A DNA stretch of 64,000 bases from Phellopilus nigrolimitatus (taxonomy: Eukaryota > Basidiomycota > Agaricomycetes > Hymenochaetales > Hymenochaetaceae), in the NCBI GenBank assembly GCA_021029095.1, contig JAJOHG010000140.1, forward strand, positions 1 to 64,000. Reading direction: 5' to 3'. This document shows positions 44,201-56,106 of the stretch, piece by piece. Every line of letters begins with the position of its first letter. Positions within the stretch are counted from its first letter, which is position 1. The translations under genes were made by a program, and so were the position numbers. The notes beneath the pieces were generated by a model. The model worked only from the letters and a program-made list of their open reading frames with translations. It was not told the origin of the DNA and ran no database searches.

Positions 44201-46405
44201 CCAGCGCCTGTTCCAGGCTAACGCGAACCCACTGCAGCTCGTCGGCGGGACGCAGTTCTTCAGTAAGAAGAAAGTGCTCTTTGACCGTGTCGTCGGTTTT
44301 GCGAAATTCTCGGAGTTCTTGATCGTCGCGGAGGTGAGGCTCGCCGCTATTTAGATTGACTTTCACAGCTGAACTTCATTCCTACAGTATCTCCAAGAAC
44401 GACAGTCACTTGACCTTCAAGTTTCGCTCGACGGCAAGAACTTCGCCACTGGCGTCTTCCCTCCGACCCTCCGTCCTCAGAATCACGTGAGCCCACTCCG
44501 AGATCCAGTTCTCGACAATAACGCTAACATCTAACCGCAGGCATATACGATTCTTGAGTCGAGTACCAAGTCCGTCTTCATGCATCTTACTACGTCCGAG
44601 TTCCCCAGTCCCTATTGGGGCGTGATCATGAAGTCCAATGGGAACGGCACGTACTTCGGCATCTCTGCGGACAACGTCAACCGCAACGACCGCGGTTTCG
44701 TTGACTTCGAGAAGATGATCGGCCTGGACGGGATCGCGCTCATCAACGTCGTCACGAACACCGAGAATGCTGCCATTACAAGGAGAAAGGAGCTTTCGAG
44801 CCGGATTACACATAATGATGGTGAGCTTTTCGTTTCTCCATCTAGCCACCGTATCTCATTGTACGTTAGGCGGGTCCTGGAAGCCCATTACTCCTCCGAA
44901 GACGGACGCCTTAGGACAACCTTATGCGTGTACATCAACCGTAAGCCGTCTTCCGCTTCGATATGCTATATGCTCTGAACCTGTCGAATGACGTTAGGCA
45001 TGCTCCCTTCAAATTCACGGTTATACTGAGCGCTTTGACACTCGCGCGACTTACAGCAGTCCCTCTGTCCCCGGCCTCCTCATGGCTGTGGGTAATGTCG
45101 GCGAGACGCTCGCGCCGTACACGGAGAGCGACACCTTCCTGAGCCGCGACGCCGGCTTCTCGTGGCAGGAGATCCACAAGGATGCGCATCTATGGGAGTT
45201 CGGCGACTCGGGCTCGATCCTCGTTATAGCGAACGATGAGGAACCCACAGACCGCGTGCTCTTTAGTACGGACGAGGGCATCACCTGGCGCGAGTACGTG
45301 TTCGCAACTCAAGATAAAGTCCGCGTTAAGGCGATCGTCACCGTGCCTAAGGACACGAGCCGACGGTTTATACTTCTGGGCTACTACCCACGCTCGATGT
45401 CTTCGGCCGTCGCAGTCCATCTTGACTTCTCATCCTTGACGAGAAAGCAATGTACGTTGGTTTCTGATTTCATACTTCTGGATTACTGATCAATGAATAA
45501 CTAGGTATTCTCGATCAAAGCAATCCAATCAATGATGACTTTGAGTACTGGAGTCCTGCGGAAGAGCGCCAGGAAAGATGTCTTTTTGGTAGACGAGTAT
45601 GTCTTGATTACAGTCTTCTTTGACACGTGACTTACGTTTTGCTTTTGTTAGACTCTCTACCACCGCCGCATCCGCGACAGGCAGTGTTACATCGGGGACC
45701 AAGAGAAGATCGAAGAGAAAATAATTGAAAATTGTGTTTGCACTGATGCTGACTTTGAATGGTAAACCTGCACCTGCTTAAATCGAAAAGTTAACGGGAC
45801 TAATGCTCATTGCTCAGTGAATTCAACCACGTCAGAAACAGCAATGGAGAGTGTGTTCTAGTAACGGGTGCAGCGCCGATGCCCGATGATGACTCTTGTC
45901 CATACGGTGAAGACTATTGGTATGAGAGGACACCGTACCGCAAGATCCCATATTCCTCCTGTGAGGGCGGAGACCGACCAGACCGAGGGACTGCGCACCC
46001 GTGTCCTGGTCTCAAAGGCCATGGCTTCTTTTTCTGGCTTTTCGTGCTCTTTCTGCCTCTATCAATGGCTTCTTTAATAGGATATTGGATCTACCGCCGG
46101 AGCGGGCTCGCGAGAGGGTACGCTTTTTACTTATTCCATAACTTTTTGAACGTATCTGATTTGCCTTTCTTCGCAGAACGATCCGGCTTCCAGGTCCAGA
46201 CCTCCGACCCGCGTATTCAGACTCGAGTGTGCTCGACACGCTTGCGTCCGTCCCGTGGTTCATCGTTGGACTCGTGGGCATCGCCTGGGAACGTCTTGCA
46301 TTCAGCTTTCCCTGGAACTCAGGCTTCCGCTCACGCAGAGGCTACCGAAACGTTGCTGTGGATGAGGATGCGCAGGTGCTGCGTTTCGAGGATGAAGAAG
46401 GATAG
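41291..46405 (+). CDS. VPS10 vacuolar sorting receptor (three single-base frame breaks)
   Basis: Type I receptor that cycles between late Golgi and endosome carrying vacuolar hydrolases. I read 14 exons with starts at 41291, 41509, 41688, 41944, 43052, 43465, 44388, 44541, 44870, 44998, 45505, 45652, 45818 and 46177, totalling about 1470 residues, close to yeast Vps10. There is a signal peptide (hydrophobic residues 8-30). The two Vps10 domains have Asp-box repeats such as [18 protein letters not shown] and SRDAGFSWQ, and each ends in a 10-Cys module (RQCTDNDF... and KQC...). A single membrane helix ([20 protein letters not shown]) precedes a short acidic tail ending RFEDEEG. To keep frame, one extra base must be ignored near 42106, 42599 and 43622-43624. 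With those removed the exon sum is an exact multiple of three. Confidence 0.88.
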
Positions 46406-47700
46406 ACTTCGATTCTGGGTGTGGACTGACGAATAGGGGCTATGTGTCGTGTTCGCGAAAGTACTGTATTAATCTATTTCTTTCTTTTCTTATCCCTCAC
46501 TGTGCTACCCGTTCCACTGTTTGTCACTGTTTTCTCCTATTGAACTTGCCTGTCGTTTCGTTTCATACTTTGCATCCGCTACCTGCATAACATCGCTTCA
46601 ATATATACTTATTATCCTGAGCTTTTCACCGACTAGTTGGATAGCATAAGCAGCGAAGAGGTTATATATGGTTTGGTTGTGCTAAGTTCTCGACGCTCGC
46701 TCAGAATCCATTCAGGCTCGGATGTCTGTTTGATGCTCGCACGTTGTTCTCAAACCGACACGACTGTAGGTATCCATCCGACAAGCGATTGCGTGAAGAA
46801 ACGCTGCTCAGGCAGAATCATCATCATGACTTTCGAAACCTTCAGCACACATTTAGTGCAGATACTGTCATGCAACGTGAGTTGAGGAGAAAAAAGTCTC
46901 ACTTGTGTCCTTTCACGAATCTTCTCGATCCGGTCCGAGTTTTGGGTGGTAAAGATGTATTCGCGCAGAGCAACGCCTTGACTAGGATGTTGTCCTACTC
47001 ATCAATGTCATCGAAAATCGAGTCCGAGTCTCTGCTCATGAACTTTAAGAAATGTAATGCTCGCTTCATAGCTTGAAAATAGTAGCGCTCACCGTCTTGA
47101 GACTTCAATGTTGCGCATAAATTCCGTCCATGAGGAGAAAATGAAACAGAAATGCCTCTGAGCCACGCACGTATTCAGAGTGCTTGGCAGCAGTGACTCA
47201 AGACTGCGCGTCGTTTGAGACCAGGCCCTGGTCACCAGGGACAAGATGAAATCGCATCGTGCAGCTCAGCCAAGCGACTAATTGTTGCATTAACGTCACA
47301 TATACCCCATTTTTTGGCTGCTCCAAATCCCATCCTTCCGCAAATCAACCTATTTACTCTCTCGATAGGAAAGATGACGATATTGCCACTTTATGCGGTA
47401 TTTAGCGAAGGGTAATATCAGTGTTCCAGAATCCACAAGACTTTGACGAGTACATCTCGATAAGAATAGTCATCTTGAGTTGGGAGCGAAGTCATGGTTA
47501 TCATGGCTGACGACGTCCGCAGCAGCTATGACGGAGTACGTACGGTACCGTTTCAACTTCTGGATCAACAGTTCCTTTTGGATTTACTGTAGTGTCATGA
47601 ATCCGGAGTGCAAGAATAGTATATGACTATAATTGCAATAAGCCTATGAGACGATTGTGAAGAGGAGGATTGAGTAGCATACGTCATTTCGGCGGCTTAT
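46406..47700. other. Intergenic, no clear gene
   Basis: 3' region of VPS10 followed by about 1 kb with only short open frames. The longest, 46744-47076 on the plus strand, has no recognised motif. Confidence 0.35.
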
Positions 47701-47749
47701 CGCTATGCAAACATGCTAAAGGAGCTTTTCTTTCTTTGTAAATTTGGCT

Positions 47750-48430
47750 ACTCTCCAAAGTGCAGTAGAATGTGTAAGCTGCAAAGAATAGCAGATTCAA
47801 CAAATGGCAACTCACGTCAGTCATTTGCTACGATTAAGGTGCCCGCAAACATGTCCGAGATCATGTATACGTCATCTTGTAACGGCATCTAATAGTTCAA
47901 AAGAACACGGGCGCACGATGACGTCCCACGAGTATAACGTTCCGCGATAGTGGTCCATGACGGTGGTGATGTGGTTCTCGAGTGCTCTGTCTAGCTATGT
48001 GGCACTCAACGAGGTATTCCCTACGCAGCAACACGTGCTAACTTGGGAGAACGAGCTATGCCCCACGTGAAGTTATGTCTGCGCACATCGAAGCGATCGA
48101 TCTCGTCAGGCCGCGGTAAAGTTAAACAGGTTTTGCTCGGGCTCGATATCAATCCACTTCACTGCCGAGTAGAAGAGCATGTATCAGAAATAAGCCATTA
48201 TGATGGAATGTTGTAATACGAACTTCCATTTTTCGAGGTGAAGATCGAGAACCAGTGGAAACACGTATTGTCTCTCACATCGTGATTCGTGCATCGAAAG
48301 GAGCGAAACGCACCTGGGTCGAGTGAACTGCGAAGAATAGCGGATTTAAAAAATGAGAAACCATATCAGTCACTTGCGACGATTAGGGAACCCGGAAACA
48401 TCGCGGACCTATCATTTCTGATCGATTATC
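47750..48430 (-). pseudogene. GH10 endo-beta-1,4-xylanase remnant
   Basis: Minus-strand remnant of a secreted family GH10 xylanase. Readable blocks are VKWIDIEPEQNLFNFT (48120-48165), then in another frame DEI.RF and RRHNFTWG, and NHITTVMDHYRGTLYSWDV (47925-47980). The last block should run into VNE with the catalytic acid/base Glu, but here it reads IVR, so the key residue is lost. The region with the second catalytic Glu was not found. A stretch of about 110 bases at 47765-47875 is repeated, diverged, at 48310-48420 on either side of the core, suggesting a second partial copy. Confidence 0.72.
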
Positions 48431-48708
48431 AGTACGTGCCATTGACGAGCTGCGGTAGGCTTGCATCTGCCGTAGACAGGTTCTAATCACACTTCATCTC
48501 TTGAATGATTCGATCTTGTACACGCTCTCGTACACGTTCTTGTGCACGCGTCGAGCATTGCTCGACAACACTCAGTCTTAACCGTTTTCATTCCTCATGG
48601 AGAGGTGCAAATAGAAAGGAACATCCTGGTCACGACCATAGAGGCATTAGAACAAGTGGGTATGCATATGAATTTCTACCTAATACAAATACAACTTCCA
48701 TATCTCTC

Positions 48709-49315
48709 CTACCACCGTTTGCCTCTATACGGATGCACGCCCCACTTCCAGTGCAAAGCCGACAGATACCACTTCGGAGGCTCCGCCTTCTTCAGGTATA
48801 GCTGTATTTTGTGGATATCTGAGTTCGTGGGCTTGCCAACCGGCCTGTCATCATACGACGACATAACCGTCAGTAACCAATCGTCTGGTGTCATTCCAGG
48901 GAAACGATAGATCGCAGACATCGCAGGGACGAATGACGTGACACCGGCTTCCTTCGCAATAAACTTGAAGACATTGAACATCGTTTGCAAGTCATCCTCG
49001 CAAAGATTGCCTTCGTCGCCGATGGCATGCGCAACGAGATTGTGCTCCTTTGCCATAGAATCGACCCAATCGTCGGTAACGATATAGCCCAAGTACATTT
49101 TCGGAGGCTGGTAATATCGATTGCGTTTGGGTAAGAGGCCGTACGGAAGCTTCGTCAGAGGAAGCATGTCCATAGCCGCATCGGCATCCTAATCAAAACT
49201 GTTAACGTCGACCGACGAAAGAGATTGGATTCACACCTACTCGAAGTCCAATAGATCCAACTTTGGGCGGACGGAGGCATTCGGGAACACGATTCTCAGG
49301 TGTGGGATTTGACAT
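48709..49315 (-). CDS. 184-residue protein of unknown function, family member 1
   Basis: Two exons on the minus strand (49315-49241 and 49188-48709) with an intron of 52 nt (GTAGGT...TTAG). The start is fixed by comparison with the paralogue at 63652, which shares the N-terminus (MSNPTPE.RVPECL), the intron position after 25 codons, and then MD.LPL..LP.GLLPKRNRYY and DWVDSMAKEHNLVA. It is a small soluble protein without signal peptide or membrane helix, rich in Trp/Tyr and Lys near the C-terminus (YLKKAEPPKWYLSALHWKW). I do not recognise the family. Being present twice in 15 kb, it looks like a multi-copy lineage-specific gene. Confidence 0.75.
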
Positions 49316-50287
49316 GGTCGACGTTGAAGCGAGTGAGTGGTATACATGTAAAAACGGCTTAGCGCAGCATACGTAATCATGTTGAAAAGAGGCAGCCGAT
49401 GATTGCCGGTTGACATCACTCCCACATCACGTATGATTACATAACCTTCGTCGGAGGCAGCTTCAAGTTAAAACTTCAAGTCCAACTTTATAAGCCCGCC
49501 CGCCTTGTAGATGCCAGCCTGTCCCGACCGGGCAGCGGATGTCGCGCTGACGTATGAGAGCAGTGATGCTAGATTGATGAGGGCACCCAACATTGCTGTT
49601 GCGGGGTTCGGTCAATTGTCTGGGTGTTTTGTTCCGTTCGAGGAATGTAATTGTTACTCCTGCGAGTCCTCGTCGAGCTAACTGAAGCTTTGCTCTCAAG
49701 TTATCTCCGACGGCGTCGGAATTAGGTCCTTGGTTTTTGGTTGATGTGGAAGGACCCACCCAGTCCTTCCTCCCCGGCCAACAGACTCCAATGTCAAGAC
49801 ACCTCCCGACGGCGACCGTGTTCCCGTCCCAGTCTGCAAGAGGTCTTCTTTTGCAGTTCGTCGTTTGGTCAAACCCCTTTCCCGCCATCGCTTCTCAACA
49901 TAGTGATAGCAGATAGCACTCCGTCATTCCTCATCCGTATTCCTGCGTAGAAGCCGTAATCGATCTGCAACACACGCTGGACTAGTACCGGTACGATATC
50001 GGAGAACACGAGATGGACTCAGGATGTCGTCGAGAATGGTGCTCATTGTCGTCGACTTACTTTCGCGTAACCAGAAAGAGTCATTCTGTTGATATCGTTC
50101 AGTAAGTCTCAATTCTAAAATGCAGTAATCTTCCGCTTCGGTCACGGACAGAAGCTTCTCGACATAATCTACTACTCAAACTCAACATTAAAATGCTAAC
50201 TCCTAGCGCTCACGGGCTCCATCGGTACCATGGGTTCCTGTTTTTTTAGTGGATAAATTTATCTCTGACTCGGAGCTTCCACTTCAG
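49316..50287. other. Intergenic, no clear gene
   Basis: A minus-strand open frame of 141 codons at 49463-49888 exists, but it has no recognised motif and no clear splice or start context. I treat it as chance. Confidence 0.3.
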
Positions 50288-50293
50288 TATAAA
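50288..50293 (+). promoter_or_regulatory. Candidate TATA box, alpha/beta hydrolase
   Basis: TATAAA only 17 bases before the first ATG at 50310. A normal TATA-to-start distance of about 30 bases would put transcription start past that ATG, favouring the second in-frame ATG at 50331 (MSNVLPRAQ) as the true start. Confidence 0.35.
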
Positions 50294-50309
50294 TTGCCGG
50301 GTTTCAACG

Positions 50310-51409
50310 ATGTCAAGCGATAAGAACATCATGTCCAACGTCTTACCGAGAGCGCAGGTACTCACCTCCTCAGATGGCCTCGAAATCTATGCAGACGCCG
50401 TAGGAAACCCAGAAAAGCCGAGCATCATCTTCGTCCATGGCCTCGGTTTGAGCGGTGCAGTTTTCAACGACATCTTTGCGAAAGAGGAGTATACGAACAA
50501 GTTTTATTTGGTGTGTCTTGCTTGACTTGCTTGTTTGTATGCTTATAAATCTATAATGAGTATTGACTATTGCTGGAAGGTCCGATATGACATGAGAGGA
50601 CACGGGCGAAGTGGTAAACCAGACAGTATTGAAGGATATGCTTCGAATCTATATGCAGACGACTTCGCGGAAGTTCTAAAAGCCTTCGGTTTGCGAAAAC
50701 CTGTTTTCATCGGATGGTGAGTACTCCGTCGAGCGTTATATTCGATCTCTCATAGAATTTGTGTATCGTAGGAGCTTGGGAGGCTAGTAAAACCCATGCG
50801 AGAAACCGAATCATGATCTAACGATCTGCCTTACCCACAGGTACAATCGCAGCTGATGTCGCTACGCACCTCCCTGCGGATACGCTCGCAGGCGTCGTGT
50901 ACCTCGCAGGATTACCCTATACTGGTCCGATGGTGTATCAGATCGGCACACCAGAAATCGTGAGCTTGCTTCCCCGCCTTTCCCGCGAGGAATCCGTCTC
51001 CTCGTTTGTGGAAGCCGGGCTCGAGTTCATCGACACACTCTTCATCAACCCAACCCAGATAGAGTGGGAGACGAAGTGCCAGTGGCTTGGCATGGTCGCA
51101 TCGCAGAAGCCCAAGTATCGCGAATTCTCAGTGTCTCGCACGCAAGACCCAGCGGGCCTGTTCAAGCTCGCCGAGCAGGGCTTCCCGTTGCTAGTTCTGG
51201 GTGGGGCGCATGATAAACAGGTCAGGAGCGAGAGTGTAGCTCAACAGATGAAACCATACTTCAAGAACATGGAATTGTATCTGATCGAGAAGGGTGGAAG
51301 CCACGCGATATTTTATGAAAATCCGGAAGAGATAATGGCTAAAATCATAGAGTTCATGGACCGGGTTGGTGCGGAGGTATGTTTGACGAACTACTCGGAT
51401 ATTATTTGA
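50310..51409 (+). CDS. Alpha/beta hydrolase
   Basis: About 305 residues in four exons (50310-50510, 50580-50716, 50772-50782, 50841-51409). It has the alpha/beta hydrolase fold with IIFVHGLGLSG (oxyanion loop), YDMRGHGRSGKP, nucleophile elbow GWSLGG (Ser114), and the likely catalytic Asp241 in GGAHDKQV and His271 in GGSHAIF. There is no signal peptide, so it is probably cytosolic. The substrate is unknown (esterase, lipase or epoxide-hydrolase-like). The elbow is encoded across an 11-nt exon 3, whose downstream intron begins with GC (GCTAGT) in place of GT. The C-terminus could instead splice at 51379 into an exon at 51458. The second Met (50331) may be the real start. Confidence 0.8.
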
Positions 51410-52640
51410 GCTAACAAGGACACTCTAGTGACTTTTTTTCTCCGTTCATTCTGCAGGCCTGCAATACGATAGATAAGCTCAGTAAAGAATCGCCAGAGCT
51501 GGAAATTCATAGTTTAAGAGAAAGCACAAACAAACGCACGATCTGACCGTCGTAGCCGCACCGAAGCGTCGACGACGTCGTAGGCATATGATTCTTTCTG
51601 TTGACATCCATAATGTGGCGTGCAAATGTCCCAGAGTGAGGACTTCTCCGTGAGGTTTTCTGGTTTCATCTCCGGCCAGGTAGAAGTGAAAATGACAAAC
51701 CCATATTCCCGCAAGCGGATTTTTGAGGAATGAGTAAAGTCCGGCTCTGCCGACGACCATGACAGACCTGCGAAGAGCGCGTTGCGCCGGGCCCGAGGCA
51801 CATGTTCTCGAGGTCCTTTTGTCGCATGAATTGAACGAGCGCCCTTCTTGACGGAAGATGCAGGTCATAGTTTTGGCTCCTCTGCGCAAGTTCCTCTGCT
51901 ACAAAATCGAAGACTATGTGTGGCACTACGCCAGGCCATCGCGTGGTAGTAAAACGTTTGGCCGCTGCATGTCTCTTTGTCTCGGCAATTTGGAGCATGT
52001 CCAAGCCTCGAGCTTGAAGTTAGGGTTTTTCAGGAGCTTCCAAAACGTATCGATGGTGCTTAAGGAAATTAGAGAGGTGGTTTGGAGTTCTTCTCCGAAC
52101 GTCAGAGATGCAAACGTCCGTCTCAGTCTTGAATTTGATCGCGGCTTGAGAGGTTTTGTCGAAGCGAGACAAAGCATGTACCAGAGACTTGCTCCATAAC
52201 TATTCGCAAGTGACTGGCGACCGAGACAGACAAGGTCGACAACTTGACACTGACGGTGAATTCAAAAACGTGACCTTACGCAGTGTGACTAGATTCCCGA
52301 TACGTCTAGCGCAATCAACTTCGGCAAATATCAAGCCATTGTCAAGACTCAAGACATACATACGGGAGTTCAGCTTCAGAACTAGATTCGAATGCCCGTA
52401 ATGCGTTGAGGAAGTAGGTTGCGTGATCTTACACAAGCGATCACATGTGTGACTGAACTCGCTTCTTTACTCTAGCGTGTTCAACTTTGGCAACTTCCAA
52501 GCCATTGACATGTCAAGGCGTACCCCCGGACGTATCTGTTCGGTTCTTACTTCTCGCATCATGTCGTCCTTAAGAGATCCCCTTCTTTCCTCCTCCTCAA
52601 CCCACCATCTCGCAGAGCAAACGGTGACGACGACGGTGAA
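51410..52640. other. Intergenic, unresolved
   Basis: Overlapping minus-strand frames between 51480 and 52180 contain protein-like stretches (VFDFVAEELAQRSQNYDL, RRALVQFMRQKDLENMCLG), but in shifted frames and without a recognised domain. It may be a decayed gene, and I cannot assign it. Confidence 0.3.
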
Positions 52641-52648
52641 TACCTAGG

Positions 52649-53691
52649 ATGTGGATTAGTACGGCGATCTCGAAAATCTTTGGCGGTATAGGTAGCTTCT
52701 TCGGCGGAGTTGGGAGTAACATCTACGTGTTTTCTTGGGATTTCGTTCTGTTCCTGCTCAACCTCGTCACATTCAAGCGCAAGGTCGGGAAGGTCACCTT
52801 GAAAGGAAACGTAGGATATGGAGGAAAATGGCCAGAGTTTATACCGCCTACGGACACGGACAGCCGCTCGGCGTGCCCTGCGTTGAACGCCATGGCGAAT
52901 CATGGTAAGATGAAGCTTTTTCTGCCAAATCTTTGTAGAATCCTAAAGTGTGATACTAGGTATTCTGCCTCGCAATGGGCGCAACATATCGTATAAGGAG
53001 TTGAACACAGCGGTCCGGAACGTATACAACTTCTCGCCGTCCTTCTGCTACTTCGTGCCGAAGTACATGGCGGGTCTGCTCACACGGGACTATGAACGGG
53101 ATACAATAAACCTCGTCGACATAAGTGTGCATAATGGCATTGAACACGATGCCTCTTTAACTCGTTAGTGTATTTTTCTTTTCGCTACTGAATCAAACTA
53201 AAGAAATTTCTATGCAGGTCATGATGTGTTTCATCAGCCCGATCAGTCTAGGCCCGCCATCGACCTTATCGAAGACCTACTTGCATCCGCTACTGGCCCG
53301 AATAACACCCTCACCGCGCATGATCTTTCTGTCGTGTCGGGAAGGCGCCGTCGTGAGGCTCGCGAAAGTAACAGTTCGTTCACCCTCTCGACTACTCACA
53401 AGCTCTTCGGAAGTTCCAAGTGCGTTTTTTTCTCTTCGTAATCTGTAGAGTTTACTTACCATATTATGTAGCTCTTCAGGTTTGCTAACCATCTTTGGCG
53501 GGCGCGTGGACGACCTGGAAGTTTTCCTGAAAGAAGAACGCATCCCCGATGGCTGGGAATCTCGCGTGCGCAACCATTTCGGACTCACCTTTGCGGCAAT
53601 TAATCGTACTGTTTTCCGCATTGAGCTCGGCATCGACGAGAATGTGCAGGATGAAAGCACGCAGGATGAGAAGAAGGATGCTAAGGTCTAG
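52649..53691 (+). CDS. Heme-thiolate peroxidase/peroxygenase, membrane-anchored
   Basis: A 293-residue protein of the chloroperoxidase/unspecific peroxygenase family (Peroxidase_2), in four exons (52649-52904, 52960-53163, 53218-53419, 53472-53691) whose lengths sum to 294 codons. Cys76 in ACPALNAMANHG is the proximal heme thiolate ligand, and NGIEHDASLTR (Glu147) is the EHD motif of the distal site. Such enzymes use H2O2 to oxygenate or halogenate organic substrates. In place of a cleavable signal peptide it has a Gly-rich start and a single hydrophobic segment (about 23-42), so it is probably membrane-bound. The usual PCP is ACP here. The C-terminus is charged. The intron 1 donor splits the HG codon right after the heme motif. 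Confidence 0.9.
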
Positions 53692-54500
53692 ACTTCTACT
53701 AAGAATGCTTCATGGAAGCGGTGTTGATTTTCCATGTTTTTCTTGGTCCGGACGTTGTGTTTCCTTTTTTTTTTTGATAGAGATCGTTCTGTATTTCCTC
53801 TGCGAAGGTGTGCAGTGAATCTTCCTGATATATTTCTCACTCTTCAGAGAATAAAAATTCCTTTTTTCTCTATATAAAGAGGTTGGATTTCGAATGTTTC
53901 ATTTTTTAGTACATTTTCCTGAATTGTGAGGAAAAGCAGGAAAGGCCCTCCACTCAAGTCCCCCGGCCTTTGGAGTACCTCAATTCACGTCGAAAACATA
54001 TCAACTTACATGTCTACATCATCCTCATCGGAAGCCAGACTGATCGTCTGACTCGTCAGGAATTTCGCTTTTAGATTCATACTTATGCGCAGTGGCATTT
54101 CTCATGCTTTGCTTACATAAATACATATGTATTGCCCTTCTCTACAAATAGTCGAGCAAAGCCAAGACTTTGAGTTTTGGTGCATATGCAGGTGAGAGTG
54201 CGATGTATCATTTTCAAAATATCCCTCAGACATGTTTTCAATTTGAATAGGCTCGCAGACGATGTTGTATATAAAATATGCTGCTCTCAGGTCCAGACAG
54301 CTAAATATCGCGGAGTCGCGTCGATTTGAAATTAACGGCACATATCGAAGGCGAGAGACCTCTGCATCTATTTCAAAAGGATGCTCTAATGACGTTTTCC
54401 TGAATAGACTCGCAGACAGATCTGTGCTGAAGAAAGCTCGATCCGGGCTCAGCACCACTGTTTCATACTTATACTACGCATAAGCATTGGAAATATATGC
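53692..54500. other. Intergenic, no gene seen
   Basis: 3' region of the peroxidase gene, AT-rich with T-runs. A minus-strand frame at 54102-54458 has no recognised feature. Confidence 0.35.
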
Positions 54501-54755
54501 TACTTCTCATTCATGACTCCTTTAATCAGGAAACATATGTCACTCTCGAGGGATGTTTTGTTCGCCTTTGGGAAACACGATCAAGGCCAGATTACACGTG
54601 AAATGCGGGCAATCATTAGCACCGCGACTCGTAAATCCACATCGGATCCCAGAATCTGCCGGAACCACCTTCAGTCCACGCTGCTGGCTTTCTGTCACAC
54701 CGTCGGAGACAGCTGCAGATATATCTTTCGCACTCCCCAATAAAGGTCCGTATAG

Positions 54756-56106
54756 ATCACTTGCTGAGAGGATATAAATCGGGAATCGCCTTCGATACAA
54801 CAAGAGGATTCGCGTGCGCTTCATACTCCCGCAACTGGAGGACCACACGACGCCGACGAAAAAAGAGAAACGTAGCGAAGCCAATCGTGCAGATACCGAT
54901 GGCGGAGACGATGATGCTACCTAAAAGTATGCCTATCTTTTGCTTCTTTAAAGACGGGGACCTCCTCGGAGTAGTACTGCTTGGTATGGTGATTGACTTG
55001 ACAGTATGACCTAAATAAGACCCGGGATTTCTGTGACCAGAAAAACATACTTCAGAGCGAGCAAGGCAAATATGCCACCTTGAGCAGGGCTAATATTGTT
55101 GCTATTTATCAGCGTCGCGGCTCCATTTATCCTTCTTATAACTCACCTATGCTGGCTATCACATTGACTTCATGATACGACACAAGCGACCAGACAACAT
55201 TTTTGGACGAGTAATACTCTGTCGCATGTTGCGGGTGATCCAGTATCTCTGTGTGCTGCTGCTGGCTGGCTCTGGAGTGACATCTGGAGCACAAATATTT
55301 GTCGCTGGCATCTGATGTCCACTGTACGACTTGTCACAGGTTTCCGGAGATGAGTTCTGAATGTGATATGTATTAACATAGGAAATGATATATACTAGGA
55401 ATCCGACGAACCACCTGTCATATCTGAGTACATACGCAAAGTATGCGGACTGCCGTCTGTAGATGTTGCAGTCATGTAAAAATACGAGAAAGGCGCATGA
55501 GGTCTGTCGGCTAATTGGACAAAATGGTCTTAGTGAGCTGGCATGTCTTCTGTTCTCCGTTTTTTTTTTAGCAGATGCACGTCACCTCAATGGGGCACAG
55601 AAACGTTGCATTTATTTGCATAGGTCCCACTGTAAAAAGGAAAGAAGTACGCGTGGGCGTAAAAGTCACTGTCGGTTGATTTGTCACCGAATCGTCGAGT
55701 CCAAGCATATTGATACAGCTTTCCATCAACCAAAACGGATGCATGCCAGCCTGTGCCCCTAATACATGAGATGATATAAGTATATGTGTTAATTATAATA
55801 AAACGAGGTCAGGAAACGGAGCTCAGGCCCGAATCACTATCTAGGGATTCTTCCCGCTCCCGGTATAAGCCCGCACCCACGCAACGCCCACAAAACTCCC
55901 CAACAAAAACAAGTTTTCGACTCACCGCTTGACCCCCAACTGTTCGACTGGACACTGCCCAAGGAAGATGTGTCGTTTCCTTGCTCTAAATAGTTACTGA
56001 GGTACGGCGAGCGTACGGCGAGTGGTAACGCAGGAGGGTTGAATGGCAAGGACAGTCCACGTACTGGGACCAACTTGTGCATTAACTCAAGCCTCGAAGA
56101 GGACAA
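54756..56106 (-). pseudogene. Glutaminase-family pseudogene with C-terminal membrane anchor
   Basis: Minus-strand remnant of the fungal extracellular glutaminase (GtaA/DUF4965-type) family. Visible from N to C: PPALPLAVRSPYLSNYL (56040), an intron, VDGKLYQYAW (55710), FTPTRTSFLFTVGPMQINAT (55640), MTATSTDGSPHTLRMYSD (55470), QVVQWTSDASD and EYYSSKN. The sequence then jumps to a C-terminal exon (55007-54756) with a membrane helix (ILLGSIIVSAIGICTIGFAT) followed by FFRRRR and a normal stop. Several hundred residues of the catalytic part are missing, and stops and frame shifts occur between blocks. Its tail and 3' flank recur at 63160-63560. Confidence 0.72.

Noticed and set aside
49463..49888. 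141-codon minus-strand open frame
   Set aside because: No recognised motif, no paralogue in the window and no clear promoter or splice context.
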